Source: Marisa cornuarietis
Taxonomy: Eukaryota > Mollusca > Gastropoda > Architaenioglossa > Ampullariidae
Length of the DNA stretch: 64,000 nt
Assembly: GCA_004794655.1 (NCBI GenBank)
Contig: SMMW01000001.1
Location: 4,151,001-4,215,000 of the forward strand
Direction: 5' to 3'
This document shows, piece after piece, positions 1-11,892 of the stretch. The notes under the pieces are model-generated. The model was not told the origin of the DNA, ran no database searches, and worked only from the letters and a program-made list of their open reading frames with translations. How positions within the stretch are numbered: position 1 is the first letter of the stretch; every line of letters starts with the position of its first letter. The position numbers and the translations under genes are program-made.

Positions 1-25
1 TTTGCAGAAAAAAACCAGCCAGACC

Positions 26-304
26 ATGCCAACGCACACAGCTTTGTCCCTGCTTATTGCAGTGCTTATGCAGACCTTGATCTTCGGCTCAGCAGGTCAC
101 GTGATACGAGAGGTCGGGCAATGCGACCCTCGCAGCGCGCGCATGTCGTGTCTGATGGGCTGCCTGCGCTGCTGGGAGAGCTACGAGGGCTACAGGATGG
201 CCCCCTGCTGCTCGGACTGCCGCATCTCGCAGGCCGACATCGTCGACGACGGACCGACTATCTGTTCCGAAAGGTACATCAAGGCGCGAAAGAGGTACTA
301 CTAA
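26..304 (+). CDS. Small secreted cysteine-rich peptide (terminal exon)
   Basis: The reading frame from the ATG at 26 encodes 92 residues. It opens with a hydrophobic stretch (about residues 5-24, core LSLLIAVLMQTLIFG) typical of a signal peptide. The mature part has eight cysteines: a lone one, then C-x3-C-x2-C-x11-CC-x2-C-x14-C, and a basic tail (KARKRYY). The spacing of the middle cysteines recalls eclosion-hormone-like peptides, but this is only a resemblance, and another neuropeptide or secreted Cys-rich family is possible. Sequence at 1-6 (tttgcag) is a good splice acceptor, so this may be a terminal exon whose 5' UTR exon lies outside the window. Candidate polyadenylation signals AATAAA follow at 855-860 and 903-908. 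The gene is on the opposite strand to the receptor array and shares nothing visible with it. Confidence 0.55.
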   Translation: MPTHTALSLLIAVLMQTLIFGSAGHVIREVGQCDPRSARMSCLMGCLRCWESYEGYRMAPCCSDCRISQADIVDDGPTICSERYIKARKRYY

Positions 305-1489
305 GGGAAGAGTAGTCGACGTGACCACGTGACTCCCCGCGGTCAAGGTCTCGACACACTTGTGACGTCATGAAATCGCAGCCTTGGACTTCCGGTTCGT
401 AAATGGCCAAACTAACACCCAAGTGAATCGCTGAGTGCGAGAAACTGCTCTTTTCACGCGTGACTGCCTTATCCAACCCTCAATTCTAAAATCCTTTTGT
501 TAACCAGACAACTCCGGACGAATGTTACGGCCAAGTTTCGCAAAGTTGTATAAGACAGCCATGTACAAACTCTGCCAGACTTGGTCAAAAGTTCGTCCAG
601 ATTTGATCAAGAAGGACCATCAGCGCTAAAAAGATTAATTCTTAATTTTGGTTTCATTCTTTTCCTACTCTCGGTTGGTGTGAAACATTTTCAACTAATA
701 TTATGTTAACTGTACTGCCATAACACTGTCAGTACTTACAACTTGACTTCAACGCAAGAGCTGACTTGAACTTAATATTTGTTAATTATACCTAAAGGTA
801 CCTTTCGTTTTTGTTTATTCGTTGCTATTGTTACGTTACAGGCGAAAGTTGGAAAATAAAGTACGCCGTCGTGTGGAAGACGTTCATTTGTCGTCTCCTA
901 AAAATAAAAGACTTGAATTGTTACTCTTTAGCCCCAATTTCGTAGACAACAGTAAAAGAAATAGCAATGCGTGTGGAATCTTATCCTAGGAATCGGAGAA
1001 GACGAGAGGGATTCATTACTTTTGGAGAGTAAATGAAGGTCCGTGGTATTACCATTCAGTCCTGAATGTTAACAAGAGTAGCTTTATTTAACAAAGTGAA
1101 GCTGGCAGTTTATAGTTTTTTTTTAAAAACTAAACGGATTTTAAAGTTTGTCATTGAATAAGAAGAAACACATATTGCTGACAGAGAAAATGTTTAGACC
1201 TAACGCTAAAGGCCATCAGTCTGTAAGCATGTGATCACATGGCAAACATCACAAAGCAAGATACAAATACCTTTCAAAATGTATGTGATTTGTGTGTGTG
1301 TGTGTGTGCGCGCGCGTGCGTGCGTGCGTGCGAGCGAGAGAGAGAGAGAGGGAGAGAGAGGGATAGAAAAAGAGATAACTTTTTGCATCCTCAGTAAAGT
1401 TAGCTATATTTGCATCATCAACCTTGACATCCCACAACCACCTCTTGCAGCATAAATCACGGTCTGCTGTCATGTGGACAATGAACTGC

Positions 1490-1490
<1 letters not shown>

Positions 1491-1534
<44 letters not shown>
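1491..1534. repeat. (GT)n microsatellite
   Basis: Uninterrupted GT dinucleotide run. A mixed GT/CG/GA run lies just upstream at about 1293-1360. The poly-Thr-His and poly-Cys-Val reading frames across it are artefacts. Confidence 0.9.
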
Positions 1535-1537
<3 letters not shown>

Positions 1538-2728
1538 TTTGAGAAAGAACAAACGCAGCACATACACACTTTCGCCCACTATCGAGAATCCCACAGTTGT
1601 GAAGTCAGCTGGCTTCTTCATCGAAGACTGAAAGATAAGAAAAAGTAGGACAGTAATTTCAGAGAAGCCTAGAAAAAAATGAGTTATAACAGGCAAGAAG
1701 TTCTGAACACTTTTTTTAAAACGACATCAGCTTTAAAACTGTGAATAAAGGAATAGATTTTGTTTTCATTTTTTTCTTTGAGGGTGTCATAGCACGGCAT
1801 TTATTATTGCAATTATTTATTATCGCATCAACATGCTTGGTTCAATACCGAAGCTTATACTTTTCAACGAGGAAAGTGATGCTTTGACTAACCAGGAAAA
1901 CTTCCTGTTGATGGCAACATCAGTCATAACATTAATGCAGCAAGAAAAGTATGCAGTGTGGCTTCTGACGCAACGGTCATGCAACAAGGACCCACAGACG
2001 CCACGGCGAAATCTGAACAGTCATGATGATCTGCTGGTGAGAAACAATTCAGGCTAAATAATTAAACTGCTCATGCTTAATTAGCTGCAATCAGAGGTTT
2101 CATATGCGCATGCTCCCTACCACTATGACACCTTGAAAGATGAAAGGGGGGAGAGAAACCGAGAGACACGAAAGCTGAGATCCTTGTATCACAAAGGCCT
2201 GAGGTGACACCGAAAGTCGTTCTCTGGTAGACGATTTGTCGAGGCAGGTCAGCGGGGAATTGCAGTGCATTAGGGCGATGAACCTTTCAGCATATAGCCC
2301 ACTGCAAGGAAAGTGTTTTCGACGCCATCGCTGCTTTATTGTTAGATCAGTTACCTTCCTGCTTGTCGTTCGTGGATCGAAATTGAATTCTCTCCCTCCA
2401 CACATCTCTCAGCCTGAAAGCTACATCGCAAAGCAGTCTCTAATACCCGGGCTTCAGCCTCCAACAGTGGGCAGGCGGTCAAGATTCAGATGCTAAGCTG
2501 CTCACATTGCACTAATATAAAGGGCTAGTGGGATGGAATGTTCTTCTAATGAAGGGTGGGGTGGTGGAATTCAGAACTAGATGCTATTTTCCTAACTGTG
2601 GGTGAATATATCCCTTGTGTTCTCATCATGCACTGTAACAAGTTAAAATCTTGTTTAAAAAAGTCAAGTTTGTACATGGATACGCCTAGTTAGTGTATGG
2701 TCCCAGCTCTCCCATCGGAGGGGGCCTT

Positions 2729-2736
2729 TATAAAAG
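2729..2736 (+). promoter_or_regulatory. TATA-box-like motif
   Basis: TATAAAAG follows a GC-rich stretch (ggagggggcc) and resembles a core promoter. No downstream gene can be recognised, so it may be chance. Similar 'ctataaaa' strings in this window belong to retrotransposon tails. Confidence 0.15.
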
Positions 2737-3785
2737 CACGGACTTGGATATATAGACGTCCGTGATAAAAGTGAGCGTATCGATGTTCAGTCTTGAGATT
2801 ATAATTATCATTGAACTAATTCTGTTCATGGTGATGTTTGTGGACATGACTGCACCAAGGTTATCTTCTCGATTTGCAGAAATAGTACATTGCACTAAGC
2901 TTTACCCAATCAAATCACATCCAAAGATTTTAAACTTCAATCAGGCAATCAAACAATAAACAAAGATAAAACAAAACCTAACTGAGGTATCTCGACATCA
3001 GTGATAGTTTTCTTAATATATACTGTTTAGTATTCTCATAGAAAGTGTTGACCTAACATACGAGACAGAAAAGCAGACAAAGGTACAAGAAAACTATTTT
3101 GCACATCACTAGTATTTTGAAAGGGTTTAGACTATACTAAGCCTCCATGCTCACTTCAAGCATCACGCTATGTCAAACAAGGGACAGCATTTCAATAAAA
3201 GCTAGTTTTAAATTTTTATTTCTGTTCACGGATAGTCTGTCTAGGTTAGCTTTGTCTTTCTTTTTCTGTCTTTGATGCCATATCAACAAGATTCGGATAC
3301 AAGGTTCAAGAGGAACCACTTCCTCCCCGGGAATTCACGACGAATGTAAACTATTGGTTGGACCTAGATGTCTTCTGGTACTAAGTGCTAGAAAAAAATC
3401 TGTTGCTATTCGAGAGCGGATGTGTGCTAATTTTGTCTTGCTTAATTCCACTTGTTTTAAAGAGTTTCAGAATGTTTAAGTATAGCAAATGTTCGTAATT
3501 GCTACCCGCAGTGCAAATGGGTGTGTTTGTATTCCTCTCCAAAGGTGTCAGCGCCAAGAAGGATAATCTGCGGCAAGGAATAAAGCCCATTCCTTCAAGA
3601 TTTCCGGCTTCATAAATATTTTATTCACCGTTTCTAAACACTTTGAGAGTTTCTTATTGATTAGCTAAACTTCCAAGGAGGATCATTCACGAGCAGAAGG
3701 ATTGATTTTGTCGTGTGGCGTGTGTTAAGTACCTGTAATCTAAGAAGCGGATCTGAGCCAGACATTTAAAAAGAAAACAAAGGAT

Positions 3786-3787
<2 letters not shown>

Positions 3788-3881
<94 letters not shown>

Positions 3882-3882
3882 C
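3788..3882. repeat. (CA)n followed by (GCAC)n microsatellite
   Basis: About 58 bases of CA repeat pass into a tetranucleotide GCAC run of about 38 bases, a compound microsatellite. Confidence 0.9.
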
Positions 3883-4089
3883 AGAAGAGCAGAGAGACAC
3901 ACAGGTGACAGGGAGAAATGAGTTCATTAGTACTCAGTGATTTTGTCGTTATTTAATTAAGCCTTTTATCAAATAAAATCATACTGAATGCGACATAAAT
4001 TCAGGGGAAGTAATTATTAAAGGATTGAACATTAAATATCGCATATTCTTTCCCCTTGATAGTGAAGGATACCGAACTAAACACTTCTT

Positions 4090-5880
4090 AAAGGGCAAGA
4101 GCGCTCAGTGAAATTCGCTAGAAATAGAGCATAAAGTATCACAAAAGCATATTCCGGTGGTATTTTATGACGAAGAGGCACGAAAAACAAACTGGCATTC
4201 CTATTAACAGAACCACAGGAATTTTATCTGCTTGCACTTTCGTGTTTGGAATGCGCGGAGAGCCTGGCTTTGGCTGGGATACCGCGCTATAAAAGCTCAC
4301 ATTATTATTATTATTATTACACCTGGATTTGTCGAGAAAACAGGAAGAGACGAAAGGGAAGTATTTCTAAAAAATAGCGACGTCTGCATGAGCTGACTTC
4401 GAAGAAGAAAGATGCGATCCTTGGTAAAAGAAAACAGACCAGGACACATTGTGCTGCGGCTTAATGTTCTCTTCAACGTCGAGATGAAGGTATGTCCTTA
4501 AGATGATGGAAACGATTTATTTACCAGTCTGGCGAGTTAACCTTTATATTTTTTAAACTCAGGTAGAAGCTTCTAAATCAAATATGTAGGGCTGTTTTTC
4601 AAAACTAGTGACTATTTTCTGGGCATAAAATCACTACTTGAACACGACAATCTGAGCGATGTTTCTTCATCTTACCAGAAGACATGCATAGACTTCTTGC
4701 TGGAATCACTGTTACAAATACTTGTTATACGCAACGGAACTCCAGACTAGGAGAGTAATTTTCTTCTGCTTTCTAGTGGCAGGTAAGAATGCCGATGTTT
4801 GAAGACTTTTATCTTTAAAATTAAGCTTACTTATATACTCATATTTTGGGATATTATTTTGAAATGAACAACCTAATCATAAAGAAAAATTTGTTGCACT
4901 TATGTTGCCCTTTAAAGACAAAAATGATTGACGAAAAACATGTCCTCGTTATGTTACTCCTCGTTTTCAGACAGGGATGCAGTTTATTCCGCAGACCTGA
5001 GAATTTTGTGGCAGAAACAAAACACCAGTGAACAAGGAACCCGAGGACCAATCTTTATTTTAAATGGCTTCAGTGAAAATATGACAATAAAAATATATAT
5101 TCGAATTTAAAACATGATTTCGTGTCTGTTACGCATACAAAGACAACAGGCCACAATCCTACCTCTTTCATCTTCATCGTCGTCTCTAATGTGACTGGTC
5201 TTCAGGACAGTTGGGTAATTGAGTAGATGCGCAGAGTTTCCTCATGCTATTACTTAATGGGTTAGAGAGCCAAGTGGAGTTATGACTGAGACCTTAGTGT
5301 CGAGGTTTTCTTTTTGTTCTTTTACTAATTATCTTCGCTGGTCACGCTTGTCTTGCTCTAGTCGTTAGAGCTCGGTTACACCACACCTCTATAAGCGGGT
5401 GCACACGCCCCTTTTAAGTAACTCTGAGTGATTTTATGTCCTACTAAAAGTCAGAATCGTTCTCTATCGATGTTTATATAGTAGGTGTATGAAAGATTTG
5501 AAATGTTTACATTGCTAAAATGAGCTTTTGATATATGATTATATGAACACTGAAATTTATGATGCTCTTTAATAAAGAAGAGCTAAAGTGTGCAGTGTTT
5601 CGATGAAAGAAACTATTATTTTCACCAGATACATCGTTTTGTTATGCTGGTTAAATTTCTATAGCATCAATCTGACTTTAACATTTAACGATTTTATTTT
5701 TCTAAGCATGCAGGTTCCTTTTAATAAGATACTTTACAATATGGAGGTGGTGCTCATTCCCATTTAAGATTTTAATAACAAAAACACTTAATGTGCAGTC
5801 ATGTCAGAATTTTTATCATTGCGTAAATCCCATACGCATCCATATCTATGAACAACTAGAGATGCTTGTGTTCAGTTGCT
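4090..5880. other. Relict receptor-array block lacking receptor exons
   Basis: The stretch 4100-4480 aligns by eye with 41075-41345, just upstream of receptor gene 4 (shared strings 'gaaatagagcataaagtat' and 'aagaaaacagaccaggacac'). The part at 5715-5880 matches the block found at 33698, 44728, 48460 and 62146 ('gtggtactcatgcccattt' type). The order matches the 5' side of an array unit, but no transmembrane exon is found to its left. It is therefore a partial unit that lost, or never had, its receptor. A short retrotransposon tail (4235-4318) interrupts it. Confidence 0.55.
4235..4318 (+). mobile_element. 3' tail of a CR1/L2-like non-LTR element
   Basis: The sequence 'gggataccgcgctataaaagctcac' followed by (ATT)n is the usual 3' end of molluscan CR1/L2-like elements. 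No coding part remains. Compare the longer copy at 34725-35375. Confidence 0.45.
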
Positions 5881-6790
5881 CACATTCACGTCTGACCCAA
5901 CACGAGAAGACACAAAGACTTTCCTCATATCCTGTCCACCAACAACTACTAGAGGGCACCAAGAACAGACAAAAGAGAGGCATCTTCAACAAACTTGCAA
6001 AACATCTGAAAAGGAATCACAGTGACATTATTGCAAACACGCTCGAAGAGCAAAAGTCCCTCCAAGACAGCTGCTATCGTGCAGAAGTTCCAGGAACAAC
6101 CAACAAAAGGGACCAGACCGACTCCCCTCTGATGTCTCTCACCCTGAAAATGCTGCATCAGAGTTTTAATGCATCGGTGTGGACCCAGGCCTATACAGAC
6201 AGGTTTTCTAATGCTTCCACCCCCAAAGAATATTATGGAAGTAGAATCTTCATATCACCACCAAATGGATGCAGCACATTAAAGTCTCTAACTGCTGGAT
6301 CTTCAACTACCTGTTAGATCTCATCGCTCTACGAGATGATGCCAGATTTGTCAGCATTGAAGTCCATCCTCTTCTCATGTTATCTTCCTGCCTGCATATC
6401 CGTCATCCAGAGCCTTCACTGCCCCCGTGGATAGCTAGATCGAGACTCACAGAACCTCCTAAACACTCTCTAAGCTCACGAGGGTGGCTGACCAGTGTAT
6501 CCCTGAGCATTGCCGCTTGTCAGACAAACTCGCCAGGTCTGGAAGCCGTTTAGGGCAGCCACAGTAGGCCTAAAGCGAAGCCAAGATTCTAGTTAGGCAC
6601 CACCTCAAGGGCCGGTGGGCACGTGAGCACCATCCGCCATCAGACGACTACATTCTCGGTCTGAAACCCCAGGAAGAGACCATAATCTTCCGCCTGTGTA
6701 CTGGACACCGCCGACTGTATTACATGGGACAGTCATACCCCCAGGGCTGGCCATGCGAGACAGCCAGACTACTGAGCATATCTTGCAGCT
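5880..6790 (+). mobile_element. Degenerate non-LTR retrotransposon, RNase H end
   Basis: The right part (about 6500-6790) translates, with stops and shifts, as the end of a retrotransposon RNase H. A DKLARSGSRL segment is followed about 50 residues later by IIFRLCTGHRRL and then a broken 'TTEHILQ' zinc-finger-like tail. This arrangement is typical of Jockey-type elements. The preceding frame at 5793-6317 may be the connecting region but is not diagnostic. The fragment ends directly in a (CA)n microsatellite at 6793. Confidence 0.6.
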
Positions 6791-6792
6791 CT

Positions 6793-6868
<76 letters not shown>
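6793..6868. repeat. (CA)n microsatellite
   Basis: Pure CA repeat of about 75 bases abutting the RNase H fragment. Confidence 0.9.
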
Positions 6869-6871
<3 letters not shown>

Positions 6872-7014
6872 CTTGGGCCTCAGGGAGCCAGACTAAAAGA
6901 AAATCTCTTGGGCCCCGAGAAGAAAATGGAAAAATAGTTATCTTCGTTACCACAGACTAGCTTAAAGTCTGACAGACATGATAATTGAAACACAAGAACA
7001 AATGAAAGAGGTGG

Positions 7015-7983
7015 ACCCGTTTGACAACAAAAGTTTCAAGCGATGCTGCGATAAGTTTAGCAGTTTTGCCAACTGATTAACGCGAACCTGATTTATAGCT
7101 TGCTATCTGTGACCAGGTTACCCCCTGGGGAACGGCATAGCTTACGAGAAAGGAAGGTGCATGCAGGCCACTGTGTGCGATGATCTGTACAAATTCTATT
7201 ATCAGTACAAGCACGAACGTGTATAATACGTGGTACAACCGGTCTCAAGGTGAGTGACGCCGAAGGAGGTACATACAGTTCTGTGATGACATTCACATAT
7301 TTCTTTCACAACGACTGCCATGTCAAAGCATTCAGTATGTAAAGTACTTGTCACATCAGTATTCTCCATTATTTGCTCAACTTTTCATCACTGTGCTCGA
7401 GTTCGAAGTTTCACTGCACGATCGCGAAATCCTGGAACCCGCGCGACGGTTCAGTGACGGTCTTCGACATCACAACATGGCGGCCTACTTGAACTGCCTT
7501 AGACCTGTGTTATAGATGCGATCGTTTTACAAACCGAAATTTTGATGTGACATGACTAAAAATGCCAGTATTTATCATTTATTTCCGACCTATCATTTCC
7601 CTTCCATTTAACCAACGTAAGATACATCGCTCGCTGTCATCTAATGGTATGCCTCGTAAGGAGTCCGCACACAGTTTGTCTGTCAGATATCTTATTATCA
7701 CTTATTCTACCAACTATAAATCACAGCTGCCTGTCAAAAGACAGTCAAAGAAAATAGAGAAGACTAAAAATGGATATTTTGGCATTGGTACTGAGCTGAA
7801 GTGACTGCATCCATGCCGATGGCATTCACCTTCTTCACATGATAATAACCGTAAATACACTGAATTTCTTTTGGGACCATTTTTATTATTATTGTTGTTA
7901 ATGTTCAGACTGTGAGCTTATCTTTGTTCTTTGGAAAACACCTTGAACTAGCAATTGATGGTGAGATAAAAACCTATATAAAG

Positions 7984-8032
<49 letters not shown>

Positions 8033-8530
8033 TGTCTTTTACATGCGATCATTTTATAACTCAAAAGGTTTTGATAGAATATTACTGAGAATGCCAGCAT
8101 CTATAATTTACCATTTCCCTTGCTTTTCCCTATAAGATAAAAAAGCGGAAGGTAGCTCGCTCTCGACTAGTGACAGGCCTTATAAAGGCGTCCTCACACA
8201 GATTGAGTTAAGCCCACTTTACACTGCTTGCATGTCAGATACTCTAACCAACACCTTTGTCTAAATTACTTCGGGAAAAGGCACGTTAAATCTTTGTTGC
8301 AGATTAAAAAATTCCTTACGACGTTTTACAACCGCAGGACCTGAAATAGGAAAAAAAAATTTGATCGTAACGGAATGAAATATTTGTGGCATAGTTCCTG
8401 AAAATCATTTCCGAATGTTGAGACGTACGAGCATATGATCCCAGAAGAGGAATCGAAAATAATTTGGGTCTTACGGCAAGCCATCAACGAAGACTGTAAT
8501 CAGGGCAACGAAACCAGCCCTGTAAACAAA
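7015..8530. repeat. Shared 3'-side block of the array unit
   Basis: The segment from 'agcttgc.atctgtgacc' to 'aacatggcggcc' (7098-7495) recurs at 36034-36510 and 51172-51630, in each case 2-3 kb to the left of a receptor gene. The sequence at 7511-7590 is repeated imperfectly at 8036-8120, around an inserted piece ending in (ATT)n (7985-8030). No coding gene is seen; the 80-residue frame at 7562-7804 is not conserved in the other copies. Confidence 0.6.
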
Positions 8531-8534
8531 TGCC

Positions 8535-8640
8535 ACACGAAAAAAACAACGTGCCAGAGACAAGATCAAAGCCAAGGCCACTATATTGGTGACAGCTACT
8601 AAGCGTTGCACCACCTGACCGCCCAAGAATAGAAAAGGTA
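8535..8640 (-). mobile_element. tRNA-derived SINE fragment
   Basis: Read on the minus strand it runs 'ggcggtcaggtggtgcaacg...' to '...tggccttggctttgatcttg', with A-box- and B-box-like positions. Similar pieces occur at 37381-37440 and 54070-54155, also just downstream of receptor last exons, and at 41388-41460 on the plus strand. Confidence 0.45.
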
Positions 8641-8934
8641 CACCCTGTCACGAGTTATTGTAATATAACCAACTTCTTTTCGATTCTGACAAAATACGGA
8701 CGATAGATGTCCACCTGTAAGAAGCAGCAGAATGTATCTCTACGCGAATGCAATGTCAAGCATAGTAACATTTTTTAAAAGTTTACAACTAAATCAACAA
8801 CTAGTTTAACAAAACTATTAAAAACTATTTAAAAACTATTAACGGTTAGCTCCATGTTGTTTGGAGAACTTTTGCGGTATTGCTAGTGTTCCTATCACCA
8901 AGTCTTTGTCGTCCTAAAGGACTGCTCGGAAAAC

Positions 8935-11241
8935 TTATTTAGATTTATTAAAGGAGTGAAACCGAAACATTTCCCTGAGAGTTTCTTTGAATTTAGAACC
9001 CATTTTGTAATAGACATAAAAGTTGAATGAACAGTTCACCATTCTCAGCAAGGGAATAATGTTCCACAAGACAGAGGTCAAATTAGCATAGCGTCCGTCA
9101 TAGTTCAGCTCCCTCACGAAGTACATGGTCATCTGAACCGTGACCACGGGTGTTATACAGACGATAAAAAGAATGGAAGTGGCGATAAGCATCTTGGTCA
9201 GCGCCACCTCTTTACCGGAACTTCTTGTTTTCGTTGTGTCGTTGTTGGCGGTGCTGGTGGTGGTCTGGTCTCGCCAGGTGACGGCGTGGTGGAGTTTGAC
9301 GGCGGTGACAGCGGTGGTAATGACGGTGATTACGATCGCTACGAGTGGAATAAACATGGAGTAGACGAAGATGTCGAAAATGTCGATGATTTCCTTATTG
9401 TTTAAGTAATAGCTGTCAGGATTAGAGAAAAGAAAAAAGAGGACAATGAATGTAGATGTTTGCCTTTTATCACGTTTTATAATGAAAATTATTCTCGTGC
9501 GTCTAAATTTTAGACTTCCGACGTGTTGTATGTTTGCGATAGGTTCATTGTCTTGCAAGGACTCCGAGAAACCTTAATTTTTTAAAACCTATTTCAGTGT
9601 TAACAAATGTTAAAAGGTATGTTCACAGAAACAGTACTCTGATAATTTGCTTTTTTTGTATTTTAAGTAAAATGTTTTTTTGTTCTGTGAAATCGATTAT
9701 ATCACCTCATATAAGTTTTTTTTGAGTGACACAATTCATGCGCATAATCGGAGACAGAATTTTTGCACTTTCCTCCTGATTTAGGTTAAGATATCGGTTA
9801 TCATTTCTTTTTCGCCTTTTCATTTGTTAGTATAAAAAACTACACGCAATTTCGGAAGATAGGAGGAGACCTTATCGCGTAGTAAATAGACCTAACGAAG
9901 ACTGTATGACATCTCGAAGTGAAAATAACTGTTGGAATACAACTGGAGAAATGCATGAACAGAATATTAAAAAATGAAAGTTTATTTTACCCTTACCTTG
10001 TGAAATAGACTATACTTTTAGTTTTGTTAGTAACTTGATCGTAGACTGTCACCGCCTTGTGCTTTGGTCCGACGATGGCACTTATTCCTCCGACAAGGAT
10101 GACAGTGGCGACTGTGATGATGACGGCCGTGGTGGAGGTCTTGAAGTATCTCTGTGCTTTGAAGGGACTGACCACACAGAAACACCGCTCACACGCGATC
10201 GTTGCCGACATAAACATGGACGCAAACTGAAATCCAACAGGACCTGAAGGAGATGAAATCCACGCTGCTTTATCCCAGTGGACATTCAAGAAGACCTTTT
10301 CTGTTCTTCAGAATAGCTCCAACTATTGGGTTAATAAACACTCTAATGTAGTCTAAATAAGATTTAAGAGAGATTAAAAGTTTGTCCCCGAAGGTAAGAT
10401 TTTGTAAAGGAATTTAGTGGATGTGTTCTGTAAGGATTGTAAGAAATTGTAATGGGTACTAAGAAACATGTCTACGTTAGTAAGTTACAGGACAGACTTA
10501 CCTATAAGGTACTGAATGAAAAAGTTTAACTCCACTCCGAGCAAGTCTCTTAAAGCCCATTCTACACCGAGGAAAAAGGTAAAAGTGATAGTCGCCAGGT
10601 CCACAAGTGCTAAAGCAAAGACACACACGTTGATTCTCTCTCGCAGACCCAGTTTATAGAAGACAGCAGCACACAGAATGTTGCCAGGACCACCCAATAT
10701 AAACAGCAGAGGTTGCAGCCCAACAGTCATAATGGCTACTATCCAAAGGGCTACCTGTACAGCAGAAATCATTAGACAGGTTTACTTAAGTAATCCCGTA
10801 TCTCCAGTTTACCCTGTACTGGCGAGTTTTGATATATTAATTTTTAATTCTTTCTTTCTCACATTTTAACATATAGATTGGGATAAAAAATTTAGGTCAA
10901 ATGTCTGAAAGTGCGATTTATAATTAGGTTTGAATTTTATTTATCCTCTTCATCATCATGCATTCTATAGAAATGGTAAATAAACTTTCTGACGGCTGAA
11001 TTGCCTACCTCATTACTGATGATGTTATCAACTGCTTTTACCAACATTTTGTCAGCGTCTTCCTTAACCTGTGACCCAGTCACTGTCTTAATGTCGATGA
11101 TGATGTGGTCGTGGACAAAAGGTAACGAAGTGACCCTCGTCTCGTTGCAACATTTTGCCCAGGTAGTGACATCCATGCTGTCACTGAAGTCGGTTGACAT
11201 ACCGTCCGACTCTAGACTCTTGACAGCAAAGTGAACACAAA
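8935..11241 (-). CDS. Class-A GPCR, chemosensory-receptor-like (array gene 1)
   Basis: A seven-transmembrane receptor of the plasma membrane. Minus-strand exons: 11241-11009 (N-terminus), 10754-10502 (TM1-TM2), 10243-9997 (TM3-TM4) and 9412-8935 (TM5-TM7, tail, stop). All junctions are GT-AG with phases 0, 1, 2. From the Met at 11200 the product is about 389 residues. Motifs seen: GN in TM1 (GGPGNILCAAV), LALVD in TM2, ERC in place of DRY (ACERCFCVVSPFKA), CITP in place of CWxP in TM6, and NFYVY in place of NPxxY in TM7. N-glycosylation sites are NET in the N-terminus, NKT in ECL2 and NLT in ECL3. There is no Cys at the top of TM3 or in ECL2. The family resembles gastropod chemosensory receptors; a peptide receptor is the alternative. 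An acceptor (ttttttctag) before 11241 suggests an unseen upstream exon, so the start is uncertain. All exons are open and it looks functional. Confidence 0.85.
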
Positions 11242-11826
11242 CTAGAAAAAATAGCCGTTTACAGCAGATAATTTGTTCAAAATAGTATTGAATTTTATTT
11301 AAAAGAAAGGTCTTGGTGCAGCTCGTAGCTTAGAGAGTTTATGAATCATGTAAAGTGCAGTGAGCGGAAGTGGTTCACCGTATCAATTCGCTCTCGAGCG
11401 GTCGTTTTACCATCTAAGAATCAAATGTAATATGCGCTTCGTGGGAGTACAGCTCTCTTGTCATTGATGTGGTCAACAAAAGTAATGGAGTAAACAAATA
11501 ACAGCGAAATTTCTCTGAATAATTATTGTAACGAAAAGAGTCTTACTACTGACATGTGTGTTTGTGACAGGTCATTTTCCACCGTTTCAGGAGCAAAACA
11601 AGACTTTTCTAATTAATCTTCCGCTAATAACACGCAAAATAACATCAATATGAGTCTGTAATAAGAACGTTGGCAGTAAAGAAATAGAAGGGGAAGTAAA
11701 GATGGCAGAAGGAGAAAGTTGTGTCATAGAGAAAATGTACATTTTTCGCTACGCCCTACGACAGACGACAGAACTTTTTACTTTATCATATGAACATAAA
11801 CTATAATAATGTAAGCTTTCATCTTC

Positions 11827-11892
<66 letters not shown>

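Larger units (their letters stand above)
305..3787. other. Intergenic/3' UTR region, no gene supported
   Basis: The first about 600 bases are probably the 3' UTR of the peptide gene (AATAAA at 855 and 903). The rest is AT-rich, has only short chance reading frames and shows no similarity that I recognise to proteins or to the receptor array blocks. It contains GT/AG microsatellites at about 1293-1348 and 1491-1534. Confidence 0.4.

Noticed and set aside
9140..9364. Plus-strand 74-residue hydrophobic frame repeated in every receptor copy (also 18945, 27548, 38923, 54652)
   Set aside because: It lies antisense to the TM5-TM6 exon. Its persistence follows from the conserved coding strand and its codon use. 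No independent start context or extension is seen.
10035..10247. Plus-strand Asp/Gly-rich frame opposite the TM3-TM4 exon in all copies
   Set aside because: Shadow of the hydrophobic receptor exon; the repeated GGTGGAGG and GATGATGAC codons come from the opposite strand.
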